This document shows positions 53,700-63,046 of a stretch of 64,000 nt of DNA, one piece after another. The translations under genes were made by a program, and so were the position numbers. The notes under the pieces are model-generated. The model saw nothing but the letters and a program-made list of their open reading frames with translations. It ran no database searches and had not been told where the DNA came from. This DNA comes from JAFNAG01 sp963824985 (GTDB lineage: Bacteria; Acidobacteriota; UBA6911). The stretch covers positions 62,001 through 126,000 of the forward strand of contig CAWGRQ010000034.1 of NCBI GenBank assembly GCA_963824985.1, in the 5' to 3' direction. Each line of letters opens with the position of its first letter. Position 1 is the stretch's first letter.

Positions 53700-55743
53700 A
53701 TGCGACGATTCCTGCCTGCACTTCTGGCTGTGGTTACCATGATGGCGCCGGCCTTGCCATTGCCGGCGCAAGGAGATCTGCTGCGGAGAGGCCTCTCCCT
53801 GATGTCCGCTTCCCGGCCGATGGAAGCAGCCCGGATTCTCGAATCGATTGCGCCGTCGGACGGCGATTACTTCGCCGCACAGACTCTGCTCGGCTATCTC
53901 TTCCTGCAACGGTCCGAACTCGGGCGGGCCGAATCCACGTTTCGCACGGTTCTGAGCGGGCAGAAGGAGAACGTTTCGGCGCGGCTGGGATTGGGCATGG
54001 CACTGGTCCGAGGTGGATCCGCGGACCGGGCGGCGGGAGAATTTAAAAAAATTCTGGCGGACCCGTCCCTGGGTCTGGAGGCTCAGATTCAGTGGATCCA
54101 GAGCCTGTTCCTTTCAGGTCAGACCGACGAAGCGTTTTGGGCCGCCCGGCAACTGGCTTCGGATCACAATGCGGTTGCGGCCGCCCACAGCCTGCTCGGT
54201 TTCTTCTACCAGGTCCGCTCCGAGACCGGGGAAGCCTTGCGTGAATACCTGCTCTGCGCCCAGCTCGATCTGGGAGACCTGCCGGCCCACTTCAGCCTGA
54301 TTTCACTCTACGGAAAACAGGGCGATTGGGAAAGCGCCCTCCGCTGGGCGAAACGAGCGCTGACGCTGGACGCCAACCATCCGCTGCTATACAAAGATCT
54401 GGCGACCATCTACGACAAACTGGGGCAGACCGCGAAAGCGGCCGAAGCCCGAAGGGCGGAGGAACGGACGTTTAAGGCCGAACTTCTCTATGCCCGGGCG
54501 CTGAGGGCCGCGCGTGCGGGTCGGCAACGGGATGCCGAAGCGGGTTTGCGCGCAAGCACGGGGTTGAATCCCGGGTTGTCGAAGGCATGGACCGAGCTCG
54601 GTGAGCTCTTGCGTGGCGAACATCGTCTGCCCGAGGCCCGCGAGGCCTTTCTTCGGGCGTTGGATACCGAGCCCGGAGATTCCCGGGCCGTCGCCGGATT
54701 AACACTGACACTTCGGGAAGAAGGCAGGGAAACAGAGGCGCTGCGCTTCGCCCGGGAGGCAGTCAGGAGCGGCACCCCATCTCCTGATGTGCTGACGGCC
54801 ATGGCGGCCCTGTATCGCGATCAGGGGAAGGCTCAGGATGCCGAATCGGCGGTGAGACGGGCCCTCCGGACGCTGCCGGACGATCCGGATCTGCTTGCCT
54901 ATCTGGGGTATCTGCAGCAATCCGGGGGACAGGTCCGGGAGGCCCTGGAATCCTATGCCGCTGCCCTGCTTCTCAATCCGAGGCTGGTCGACGCACTGAC
55001 GGGGCAGGGGCAATCGCTTCTGCTGCAGGGAAACACAACAGGAGCTCTGGCCTCACTCGGACTGGCCAGATCCCTGGAACCGAAGAACACCGGCATTCTG
55101 AAGGCGTTGGTCGAAGCCTATATCAAATCCGACAACGCGCACTCGGCGGAAGCGACCTGCCGTGAGTGCCTCGACATTGCCCCCGACGATTCCGAGCTGC
55201 CGCGAGCAGCTGGCGGCGCTGAGACTGAATGCCTCTGATTACGCGGAAGCCGCCGTCCACTTCCAGCTCATTTTGCGGGATGGGAAGATTGCCAAAAGCG
55301 TTCTCGACGGCCTCGCCTATACCCTAATGAAGACGGGAGAATATCGTCGCGCCATCGAAACCTCCGAGCGTTCCATACGGCAATTCGGGCCCGACTCCCG
55401 GGTTTATGCCGGTCTCGGCTACCTCTATCGTTGCGTCGGAAACCTGACCGCCGCGGTGACAAATTACCGGATGGCGCGGGATCTGGCTGCCGCCGATCCG
55501 GAGCGGAATTTTGACCTTGGTCTGGCGCTGTATCTCGAGCGGGATTTTTCCGGCGCCGCGGCTGTGCTCCAGGAGGCGTTGCGGCTGCGGCCGGGTTGGG
55601 GAACGGCGCATTACTACCTGGCGCTGACCTGGTGGAATCTGCGCCAGTACCCTCTTGCGCTGGCTCATGCCCGCCAGGCTCAGGACCAGGGTGTCGAGGC
55701 GGCAAAACTGATCGTCAGGACCCTATCGGCGAACCAAAAATAA
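53700..55743 (+). CDS. Exported tetratricopeptide-repeat protein, frameshifted
   Basis: About 680 aa when one extra base near 55200 is ignored (DDSEL should go on as REQLAALRLNASDYAEAAVHF). Signal peptide MRRFLPALLAVVTMMAPALPLPAQ. The rest is a chain of about fifteen TPR units (for example GDWESALRWAKRALTLDANHPLLYKDLATIY, GEYRRAIETSERSIRQFGPDSRVYAGLGYLY). It should act as a periplasmic or outer-membrane scaffold for other proteins; partners are not indicated by neighbours. The ATG at 53700 starts the signal peptide; the ribosome site is weak. Confidence 0.8.
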
Positions 55744-55784
55744 ACGCGGTAACCCGCGACCCATTTCCCGATCTCGCCAGCCGT

Positions 55785-55840
55785 GCGCCCGGGCGCATGA
55801 GAAGCTGCTTCAAGAATAGCGGGAGAGGCGCCACACTTCG
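55785..55840 (-). repeat. Degenerate family C module
   Basis: GTGCGCCCGGGCGCATGAGAAGCTGCTTCAAGAATAGC resembles the inverted C module (GCGCCATGGCGCATGAGGAGCTGCTCCGAAAATAG) with several changes. Confidence 0.45.
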
Positions 55841-55928
55841 GGGTCGGTACCGTATGGCACAAAGATAAGGAGTGGATGAGGATGTGCCAGATCATTGCAT
55901 CGGCTGTGAGGACGAGGTGGATTTCTTT

Positions 55929-56100
55929 CGCCCCGCTGGGGCTCTTGATTCCGATTGACTCACCGGGGGCTGCGCTGCGCTTGCCCCCGGCTACTTTCTT
56001 TTTTGCCCCTCCGGGGCAGGGGCTCCGCGCAAGCCCGATGGATTGGAGTCGGACTCCGCGCCGGAGGCGCGCGAGACAGTAGCCCCGGGCAAGCTCCGCC
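55929..56100. repeat. Palindromic repeat interrupted by the IS110-family element (left part)
   Basis: CGCCCCGCTGGGGCT, CCGGGGGCTGCGCTGCGCTTGCCCCCGG, TGCCCCTCCGGGGCA and AGCCCCGGGCAAGC follow each other. The matching right part, GCGCAGCGCAGCCCGGGGCTC through CAGCCCCGGCGGGGCGACAG, is at 57749-57803. Confidence 0.55.
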
Positions 56101-56109
56101 TCCGACCGG

Positions 56110-56324
56110 GTCGGATTGAATAACCTGTGACTGTGGGCGGCCACGAGCGGTATCCTGGACGCGAGCATAGCCGCAGTCAAGGCCCTTTACACATTCGTGC
56201 TTATGCCGCTTGGCAAGCATGGCTCCGGGAAGGCATTGAACATTGGCGAGGCTTTTTGGCACTCCCCTAGGCTAGATTCTGCAGTTGGCCGACCCGGGCG
56301 GATGTGCTCAGAAAGGAATGGAAA
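56110..56324 (+). ncRNA. Candidate bridge RNA region of the IS110-family element
   Basis: IS110-family elements express a structured RNA from a non-coding end that guides the recombinase (established for IS621 and relatives). The only long non-coding end here is this one. It holds foldable pieces: GACTG-TGG-GCGGC against GCCGCAGTC (56129-56178) and GTGCTT/AAGCAT (56199-56222, loop with GCC..GGC). The RNA itself and its limits are inferred. Confidence 0.35.
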
Positions 56325-57747
56325 ATGGAGGAAGGCCGCGATGTTCAAGGAGGAAATAGCAAACAGATTGCAGGACTCCCAGTGATTCGACCGGAAGTAG
56401 CGGGGATCGATTTGGGCAGTGAACAACACTGGGTTTGCGCTCCGACGCTGGACCGATCCGCTCGGGAAGTCAGCCACTTTCGGAGCTACAACTCCAGAGC
56501 TGATCCGGATGGCTCAGTGGCTTAAAGAGCGTAACATCGAATCGATAGCAATGGAGAGCACGGGGGTCTACTGGATTGCTCCACACGAGGTCCTGGAGGC
56601 GGCGGGTTTCGAAATACTGTTAGTCGATACCCGGCAATTGGCACGCGTACCTGGGCGCGACAAAAAAACGGACGCCAAAGACTGCGAGTGGATTCAACGG
56701 CTCCATAGCTGCGGACTGCTCAGGGGTTCATTTCGCCCTGCGGAGGCCATATGCATGTTGCGGACCCTGGTGCGAGACAAGGCCATCCTGGTGGCCGATT
56801 CATCCGACTGGCTGCGCAGGATGCAAAAGAGCCTGGACCAGATGAATGTGCGGGTGCACCGGGCGGTTTCCGATATTGATGGGGTGACCGGCATGAAGAT
56901 TCTACGAGCCATCGCAGCGGGAGAGCGCGACCCCATGAAACTGGCCCAGCTGCGTGACTGGCGCTGCCGCAGAGCGCAAGAGGAAATCGCCAACCAGTTG
57001 ACCGGGCACTGGCGCGAGGACCACCTGTTCAGTCTGCGGCAGTCATTGCAAATGTACGACGCTTTCCAGCAGCGCGTTGCCGATTACGACCGGGAGATTT
57101 TACGAAAGCTCGCCGAGCTGCAGCGGCAGGAGTGCCGACAACAGCCTCCTCCGACCGTGAAAAATCCACATAAAGCAAGAGCGATCAAAAAACGGGGCGA
57201 AGAGCCCATGCGAGAGGCGCTGTATCGCATGAGCGGAGCGGACCTAACCAGCATCGACGCCATCGGTGTAGAAACCGTCCTGGTGGTCGTGAGCGAATAC
57301 GGTCCCACTTTCAGCGATTTCCCGACGGAGAAACACTTTGTCTCGCACGCCACCCTGGCACCCCATAGACCCATCAGCGGAGGCAAACCCGTCAAAAAGA
57401 AAAGGCGGAACACGGCGAGTACGCGCGTTGCCGCTGCCCTACGGATGGCGGCACTGTCACTGCGTAACAGCGCAACGGCGTTGGGAGCTTACTATCGAAA
57501 GATCGCGCGAAGTCGTGGAGGAGACGTTGCCGTATTTGCGAGCGCAAGAAAGTTGGCCACTCTGATTTACCGCCTGCTGCGGTGGGGCCAGCCATACGTC
57601 GATGAAGGTGTAGAAGCATTTGAAAAGCGCTACCGCGAGAGCCGGATCAACTTCCTGAAGGCCAGAGCCAAGGAACTCGGATATCAATTAGTCGCTGGTC
57701 CTAATGCTTCGGCCCCCGAGCCAGCCACGGGTTTAGTCACAGGCTAG
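56325..57747 (+). CDS. IS110-family transposase (DEDD recombinase), frameshifted near the N-terminus
   Basis: About 474 aa after joining two frames. The first frame gives AGIDLGSEQHWVCAPTLDR (first catalytic Asp). The reading then shifts by one base near 56480 into FGATTPELIRMAQWLKERN and on to MESTGVYWI (Glu) and KTDAKDCEWIQRL (Asp pair), completing the DEDD set. The C-terminal IS116/IS110/IS902 domain follows (DAIGVETVLVVVSEYG through LRMAALSL). The start at ATG 56325 is a choice; GTG 56304 is also in frame. Whether the shift is real cannot be told; without correction the enzyme would be inactive. Confidence 0.82.
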
Positions 57748-57748
57748 C

Positions 57749-57812
57749 GCAGCGCAGCCCGGGGCTCACGCGGAAATAGACCGACAGCCCCGGCGGGGCG
57801 ACAGAAAAATCT
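57749..57812. repeat. Palindromic repeat, right part beyond the IS110-family element
   Basis: GCGCAGCGCAGCCCGGGGCTC and CAGCCCCGGCGGGGCGACAG, complementary in order to the left part at 55929-56100. Confidence 0.5.
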
Positions 57813-57831
57813 CACCTTATCTAAGCGCCAT

Positions 57832-57897
57832 TCGGGTCGGTACCGGAATCGGGGTCGCAATCGCAGTCCCAATCGGCCTTCCCAGTCCGAAAAAGCC
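57832..57897 (-). repeat. Hexamer-phased hairpin (family D), left part, cut by a family B element
   Basis: GTCGGT ACCGGA ATCGGG GTCGCA ATCGCA GTCCCA ATCGGC ending in GTCCGAAAAAGCC. Bases 57851-57887 are the exact reverse complement of 30451-30487. The missing right arm is found at 58151-58182 (GATTCCGATAGCGATCCC...). Confidence 0.7.
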
Positions 57898-58143
57898 AAA
57901 ATTATTTGGCCTTTGTAAAAGCAGCCCCGATTCCACCGATTTAACCCGAATTATTCATGAATAATCCGGATTAAATGCATAAATTGAGCGGATATCGAGG
58001 CGCGCCAAATGATGTCGGCTTTGCCTGCATCCTGGAGAGTGCAAGAAACACTCCCCTGATGGTAGTGCCTCCAAAAAATCAGTGCAATCCGTGAAATCCG
58101 TGGCGCTTTTTGCTGCCTCTGACCATATGCCTGAACAGCTGTT
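57898..58143 (+). mobile_element. Family B dyad element inserted in a D hairpin, with apparent 7-bp target duplication
   Basis: Left end AATTATTTGGCCTTTGTAAAAGCAGCC, core GAGGCGCGCCAAATGATGTCGGC and GCATCCTGGAGAGTGC, right arm AATCCGTGAAATCCGTGG and GAACAGCTGTT. It is bordered by AAAAGCC at 57891-57897 and again at 58144-58150, as expected for a transposition. A small CCGAATTATTCATGAATAATCCGG palindrome is extra in this copy. Confidence 0.65.
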
Positions 58144-58228
58144 AAAAGCCGATTCCGATAGCGATCCCGATTCCGACCCCGAGAACTGCCAACCGGAGAG
58201 GCATAGCCTTTTGATGCGTCGCTATCGA

Positions 58229-59566
58229 TTAGCGAACTCGCAGGCGGGCATAATCCGCCTTTTCCCGTAGCCCGAAATGGGAGAGGATCCCCTCTCCGGA
58301 TTGTCCGATACCGAAATCGATGCGGATCAGGTCCAGAATCGGAATGATCAGACGGATCCCGAATCCGGCCCCTCCGATCATGTTGCGGGTGAAATCCGTG
58401 CCGCGATCCCACGCCGTGGAAAGGTCGGCAAACGCTGCCAGCTGCACTCCGATGTAAAAACCAAAGCCCTTAATGCGAAACGATTTGGGAGACAATGCCT
58501 CGAAGCGGTATTCGAGGGTATTCAGAAACTGGTTGTTCCCCTGCCGGGCATCGGGTTTCCAGCCGCGCAGCGAATTGGTGCCGCCGATATGATAATTGCC
58601 GTAAAGGGGTACGTCCACCCCCACCTGGCCGCTCTGCAGCGTGGTAAAGGAAAAAAATGCCAGTACGTGGCGATCCGCCAGCGGTTGGTAGCGCCTGAAA
58701 TCGAAGCGAGCGGTGATATAGTCTGCAGACCCCCCGAGCCAGCCTCCATTCTGCCCGATCTCCAGAATCGTCTGCCAGCCCCGGTGGGGATTGGAGCGGA
58801 GATCCCGGCCATCATATTCAAGCAGTGCGCCGAGCGTGGGGATATGGTCACGGTTATCGGGAGACAGAGTGATACCGGGCCGGTCGCTTTGAAGATCAAG
58901 CAGCGCAAACCTCCCCCCGACCCTCCAGTCCCGCCGGAACTTCACCCCGGCCCGGAACTCGACCTCATGCGCGTGCTCGATAAAATGGTCCAGCACGTTC
59001 GGCCGGTCCCGGTAGTTGTACCGTATGTCGAACCACTCTCTCTGCCGGAGGCGCCAGGGGGATTGCAGCAATACCTCAGTTTCTGTGAGCGGGCCAAACC
59101 GCGCGGAGGAAGAAAAAGTGATGCCGCGGCGCAACAGACTCGGAATCTTCACCCCCAACCCGGCAGAAACCCCGTTTTCGCCGGTCACGTTTATGGAAGG
59201 ATAGGGGATGATGCGGAGCAATTCCTGCACTTCGACCGTGAGCGCGACCTGATCCTCCACCGGAGAAGCGGTAATCTTTACCGAGCTGAACAGGCCCAGG
59301 CGATCAAGCCAGCGATAATCATCCGCCGCCGCCGCCTCCGTATACCGGCTGCCGATCCGCGAGGCGAGCTGATCCAGAACGATTTCCTCCTTTGTGTGAT
59401 GCACGCCGAGGATCCGAATCTCGCGGATAACCCGTCCATACAGGCCCACATCGGGAACAGCGCCGGCCTGGGCCGGCAGTGCCAGGGCTGAAAGGCAGTG
59501 GAGGTTCAGCAGGAGAATGGCTGCCCTCCGAAGGCAGTGTACAACCCGGCACATCATGATTTGCAT
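58229..59566 (-). CDS. Omp85-family outer-membrane protein (one POTRA plus surface-antigen barrel)
   Basis: 445 aa with a signal peptide (AAILLLNLHCLSALALPAQAG). One POTRA domain at about 45-115 (IREIRILGVHHTKEEIVLDQL). The barrel is at about 120-445 and carries the Omp85 loop motif GGTNSLRGW and a late segment FGIRLIIPILDLIRIDFGIG. Too short for BamA (five POTRAs) or TamA (three); a short TamA/TpsB-like insertase is possible. ATG 59566 and 59557 are both usable. Confidence 0.8.
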   Translation of the reverse strand: MQIMMCRVVHCLRRAAILLLNLHCLSALALPAQAGAVPDVGLYGRVIREIRILGVHHTKEEIVLDQLASRIGSRYTEAAAADDYRWLDRLGLFSSVKITASPVEDQVALTVEVQELLRIIPYPSINVTGENGVSAGLGVKIPSLLRRGITFSSSARFGPLTETEVLLQSPWRLRQREWFDIRYNYRDRPNVLDHFIEHAHEVEFRAGVKFRRDWRVGGRFALLDLQSDRPGITLSPDNRDHIPTLGALLEYDGRDLRSNPHRGWQTILEIGQNGGWLGGSADYITARFDFRRYQPLADRHVLAFFSFTTLQSGQVGVDVPLYGNYHIGGTNSLRGWKPDARQGNNQFLNTLEYRFEALSPKSFRIKGFGFYIGVQLAAFADLSTAWDRGTDFTRNMIGGAGFGIRLIIPILDLIRIDFGIGQSGEGILSHFGLREKADYARLRVR

Positions 59567-59816
59567 TCAACCAGTCTGGAGCATAACCCGACCCAACCGG
59601 AGGGCTAATACCAGAATTACAGGGACTTCGAATGACGCCTAGCTATCTTATTTTCCTTGAGAAAGTCTGCTAATGCAAGGAGATGCTGGTGCGCGGCAAA
59701 AAAATGATCCAAATGCCGCCCAGATTTCGCATTACGATGTGAAGGGTGAAACGGGCACGGCCGGCCCCAAGGAAAATGCATGGTCTGGTCGGACCCTCGC
59801 TCAGAAGGAGCTGATC

Positions 59817-60497
59817 ATGGCCACGGAGGTGAACAAGCTGCACACGCGGGAGCACGAAAGCCTGCTTGCGAATGCTGAGAAGCGAACCTTGATCTGGTTG
59901 GCGCACCGCATGCCTGCGGGAATCAAGTCAGACCACCTGACGCTGCTCGGGCTGGTTTCGATGTTTCTGGCCGGCCTGTCCTATTGGGCCGCCAGCTACA
60001 ACCGCCTTACCCTTGGGCTCGTAGTCGTCTTTCTGGCAACCAACTGGTTTGGCGACAGCCTCGACGGAACTCTGGCCCGGGTGCGCAACCAGCAGAGACC
60101 CCGATATGGATTCTATGTCGACCATGTGATCGATATTTTCGGGACCTTTTTTCTCCTGGGCGGCCTGGCTCTTTCCGGCTTCATGAACCCGATGGCAGCC
60201 CTGGGTATGCTGGCCGCCTACCTGATGGTAACCTCGGAAGTGTATCTGGCAGCACACACCGGGGGGATCTTTCGCCTGGCGCAGTTCAAATTCGGCCCCA
60301 CGGAACTGCGCATCCTGCTGGCTGCCGGAACGCTTTATCTGCTTCGCACGCCATGGGTCCATCTGGGTTCCTGGGGACCATACCTCCTGTTTGATGTCGG
60401 TGGCATCATTGCCTGCGCGGGCATGATGGTTGCGCTCGTGGTTTCCTCGATACGAAACGCGATCGCGCTGTATCGGGCCGAGCCTTTGCCTCGTTAG
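59817..60497 (+). CDS. CDP-alcohol phosphatidyltransferase family protein
   Basis: 226 aa, an integral membrane enzyme that joins a CDP-activated lipid or alcohol to an acceptor alcohol. The family motif is complete: D-G-x2-A-R-x8-G-x3-D-x3-D in DSLDGTLARVRNQQRPRYG followed by FYVDHVID. Six helices are likely. AAGGAGCTGATC precedes ATG 59817, so the upstream extension to 59673 is not used. The GtrA-domain gene follows closely, suggesting envelope lipid or glycan work together. Confidence 0.88.
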   Translation: MATEVNKLHTREHESLLANAEKRTLIWLAHRMPAGIKSDHLTLLGLVSMFLAGLSYWAASYNRLTLGLVVVFLATNWFGDSLDGTLARVRNQQRPRYGFYVDHVIDIFGTFFLLGGLALSGFMNPMAALGMLAAYLMVTSEVYLAAHTGGIFRLAQFKFGPTELRILLAAGTLYLLRTPWVHLGSWGPYLLFDVGGIIACAGMMVALVVSSIRNAIALYRAEPLPR

Positions 60498-60513
60498 GAT
60501 GGGGAAATCACAC

Positions 60514-61929
60514 ATGCGGCAAACCAAGACGGAAACCTGGCAGGGCGCCTCACAATGGCGGCGCTGGCTGGCATTCAACTCTATCGGATTCCTGGGGATT
60601 CTGGTCCAGCTTGGGGTGTTGAGCGCCCTGACGCTGGGACTCGGCTGGAATTACCTGCTGAGCACCCTGCTCGCAGTCGAATTCGCCATTCTGCATAACT
60701 TCACCTGGCACGAGCACTGGACCTGGGTGGATCAGACATCCGGCACCGATGGGGGCCGATTCCACAGGCTGGTGCGCTTTCATATGGCCAATGGCGTAAT
60801 CTCCCTGATCGGCAACCTGCTTCTGATGTGGCTGTTTGTGGGTCTGTTCCGGATCCAGGCGGTGCTTGCAAACATTTGCGCCATTGCCATCTGCTCACTG
60901 GTGAATTTCTTCGCCAGCGACCGATGGGTATTTCGCGCAGGGAGTGGGGACATGAAGACACCCCGAAAGCAACGGGAATCAAAGCCCGAACCCCATTCCT
61001 GGAGAGGAATCATGCGCCGCCGCCGGCTGTCCCACGGCACCACCGAATGCCGGAAACGGAAAAAGGGACTCCACCTCATTGGATGTGTCCCGCTACTCAT
61101 GGCCGGAATCTGGCTGGCGCATGGCATGCGTCTGGAAGCCGCCCAGCTCAGAGGGGAGACCGTCAATGCCTGGACCCAATATGCAGCCAGGACCGAACAA
61201 CGCATCGATCGGGAGCTGGCCGCAACCAGGGGAACCTTCCTCGCGCTTGACTATCAGCCGGCCCCGGCCGCCGCGGCCGAACGCAAGGCAATATTAACCG
61301 GGGACATCCCGGTGTCCCATATGAAAACCAACGATGCCACCGGAAAGGAATGTGATGTCCCGTTCGGCATGATTCATCACTGGCGGGGGAGTGTTTTCAT
61401 TCCAGGGGTCGATATCGGCTTCATTCTTTCGAGGGTGTCGAATCCGGGTCTCGAGGATACGCGACAGGAGGATGTGCTCGACTCGCGTGTTTTGGACCGG
61501 AATTCGGATTCCCTGAAGCTCTACCTCAAGCTGCGGCGCGTCAAGTTCGTCACGGTTGTCTACAATACGGAACACGCGGTCCGATACCGGTGGCACGGCA
61601 AGACCCGGGCTTTCAGCCGCAGTGTCGCCACCCGAATCGCGGAAGTCGAAGACGTCGGGTCGCCCGGTGAGAGGGAAAAGCCGATCGGACAGGACCGGGG
61701 ATTCCTGTGGCGCCTGAATTCCTATTGGCGCTATGAGCAGGTCCCAGGGGGTGTAATTGTCGAGTGCGAGTCGATCAGTCTCAGCCGGACCGTGCCCGGC
61801 TGGCTGGAAGTTCTGATCCGTCCCATGATCGACAGCGCCGCCCGCGAATCGATGGCCCGAACTCTCGGCTCCCTGCGCGAGCGCATGATGCGCGCCGCGC
61901 ACGTCAAGGCGGATCCTCAGATTCCCTGA
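60514..61929 (+). CDS. GtrA-family membrane domain fused to a START/SRPBCC-like domain
   Basis: 471 aa. Residues about 12-140 form a four-helix GtrA domain (FNSIGFLGILVQLGVLSAL; NGVISLIGNLLLMWLFV; NFFASDRWVFR), often linked to flipping of lipid-linked sugars. From residue about 167 a second protein follows with its own membrane anchor (HLIGCVPLLMAGIWLA) and a soluble domain (HHWRGSVFIPGVDIGFIL, KFVTVVYNTEHAVRYRW, GFLWRLNSYWRYEQVPGGVIVECESISL). The ATG at 61012 inside has its own GGAGAGGAATC site, so two genes may have been joined by loss of a stop. ATG 60499 is an alternative start. Confidence 0.72.
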   Translation: MRQTKTETWQGASQWRRWLAFNSIGFLGILVQLGVLSALTLGLGWNYLLSTLLAVEFAILHNFTWHEHWTWVDQTSGTDGGRFHRLVRFHMANGVISLIGNLLLMWLFVGLFRIQAVLANICAIAICSLVNFFASDRWVFRAGSGDMKTPRKQRESKPEPHSWRGIMRRRRLSHGTTECRKRKKGLHLIGCVPLLMAGIWLAHGMRLEAAQLRGETVNAWTQYAARTEQRIDRELAATRGTFLALDYQPAPAAAAERKAILTGDIPVSHMKTNDATGKECDVPFGMIHHWRGSVFIPGVDIGFILSRVSNPGLEDTRQEDVLDSRVLDRNSDSLKLYLKLRRVKFVTVVYNTEHAVRYRWHGKTRAFSRSVATRIAEVEDVGSPGEREKPIGQDRGFLWRLNSYWRYEQVPGGVIVECESISLSRTVPGWLEVLIRPMIDSAARESMARTLGSLRERMMRAAHVKADPQIP

Positions 61930-61932
61930 GGC

Positions 61933-62448
61933 TCAATATTGGAGAATGCTGGTCACCTTGTGCCCGGCCAGCTTCTTCCGGCCGCCCAACGCGGTGAGTT
62001 CCACCACGAACGACAGGCCCACGACCGAGCCGCCCATCTTCGCCACAATGTCGGCCACTGCCCGGGCGGTCCCCCCGGTGGCAATGAGGTCATCCACGAT
62101 CAGCACTCTCTGGCCGGGCTTGATGGCATCCTGGTGAATCTCGAGGGAATCGGTTCCATACTCCAGCGAGTACTCCACCTTGTGGGTCGCGGCCGGCAGC
62201 TTGCCCGGTTTCCGCACCGGCACAAAGCCGGCGTTAAGCCGGTACGCCACTGAAGGGGCGAAAATGAATCCTCTCGCCTCGATCCCCACCACCAGGTCGA
62301 TCTGCTGGTTTTCGCATGGGGTCGTCAGGGCATCGACGACCGCATGGAAGCGCTTCCCGTCTTTGAGCAGCGTCGTAATGTCATAGAAGAGAATTCCCTG
62401 CTTGGGCCAGTCCGGGATCTCGCGGATTGCCGCCTTCAGCTCATCCAT
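61933..62448 (-). CDS. apt: Adenine phosphoribosyltransferase
   Basis: 171 aa. Salvages adenine with PRPP to AMP. PRPP-binding motif VLIVDDLIATGGTA, substrate hood GIEARGFIFAPSVA and N-terminal IPDWPKQGILFYDITTLL match Apt. GAGGAACGA precedes ATG 62448; the extension to 62508 overlaps the next gene. It converges with the GtrA-fusion gene, 3 bases apart. Confidence 0.95.
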   Translation of the reverse strand: MDELKAAIREIPDWPKQGILFYDITTLLKDGKRFHAVVDALTTPCENQQIDLVVGIEARGFIFAPSVAYRLNAGFVPVRKPGKLPAATHKVEYSLEYGTDSLEIHQDAIKPGQRVLIVDDLIATGGTARAVADIVAKMGGSVVGLSFVVELTALGGRKKLAGHKVTSILQY

Positions 62449-62455
62449 TCGTTCC

Positions 62456-62737
62456 TCACCATCCCTCGAGCAAAAATGATTTGTATTTGCCGCTGGCGGC
62501 AACCTCATGAACCTCGAGTCGGTCCACGTGCGCCGCGGGCGGCCCCAGCTTCACTTCCCTGATAAACCCTGCCAGTACCTCAGGAGCGCCCTCGACCATG
62601 ATCTGGACGGTGCCGTCCGGGAGGTTGCAGACATCGCCGGTCAGCCCCAGCCGGCTTCCGGCCCTCTGCACAAAAAAGCGGAATCCGACTCCCTGCACCC
62701 TGCCGTGAACAATTATGTGCCGGGCTTGAATGGCCAT
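62456..62737 (-). CDS. acyP: Acylphosphatase
   Basis: 93 aa. Hydrolyses acyl phosphates. Signature HGRVQGVGFRFFVQ with catalytic R20, and GDVCNLPDGTVQI with N38. The frame is open upstream to 63205 through a tRNA fragment and a truncated PIN gene, but the family begins at ATG 62737. It ends 8 bases before apt, so the two are probably transcribed together. Confidence 0.93.
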   Translation of the reverse strand: MAIQARHIIVHGRVQGVGFRFFVQRAGSRLGLTGDVCNLPDGTVQIMVEGAPEVLAGFIREVKLGPPAAHVDRLEVHEVAASGKYKSFLLEGW

Positions 62738-62765
62738 AGGGCATACCCGTGGAATAGTCGGGAAG

Positions 62766-62811
<46 letters not shown>

Positions 62812-62812
62812 T

Positions 62813-63046
62813 TGGATGATAACATTGCCCGTCTTTGTCTCTCAATGATTTACGGCTCAGGTTTCTGAGTTTCCGCAAATTCCCTTCGATCCGGGAGTTG
62901 TTATAGACCATATACCAGAGCTCCCCCACGCTCGGCATCGATATATGGAATATGCTATCGTTCGGGGCACGCAGAGCGGAGATCATGCGAGGATCGTCCT
63001 TCATCAGGGCTCCGGCGTGGTTGGTATCAAGCAAGTATGCGATCAC
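62813..63046 (-). pseudogene. Truncated VapC-type PIN-domain toxin
   Basis: GTG at 63046 gives VIAYLLDTNHAG (first PIN Asp) and SVGELWYMVYNNSR (conserved Glu). After about 75 residues the frame runs into the tRNA-Pro fragment and loses the C-terminal Asp residues. A full PIN toxin has about 130 aa. It overlaps the antitoxin gene by 20 bases. Confidence 0.6.

Larger units (their letters stand above)
56110..57748 (+). mobile_element. IS110-family insertion sequence
   Basis: Contains one transposase gene with no classical terminal inverted repeats. A 9-bp subterminal inverted pair is visible, CCTGTGACT (56124-56132) and AGTCACAGG (57735-57743), the latter inside the last transposase codons. About 200 non-coding bases lie before the gene and almost none after. 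The element is set between two halves of a GC-rich palindromic repeat. Exact ends are estimates. Confidence 0.7.
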
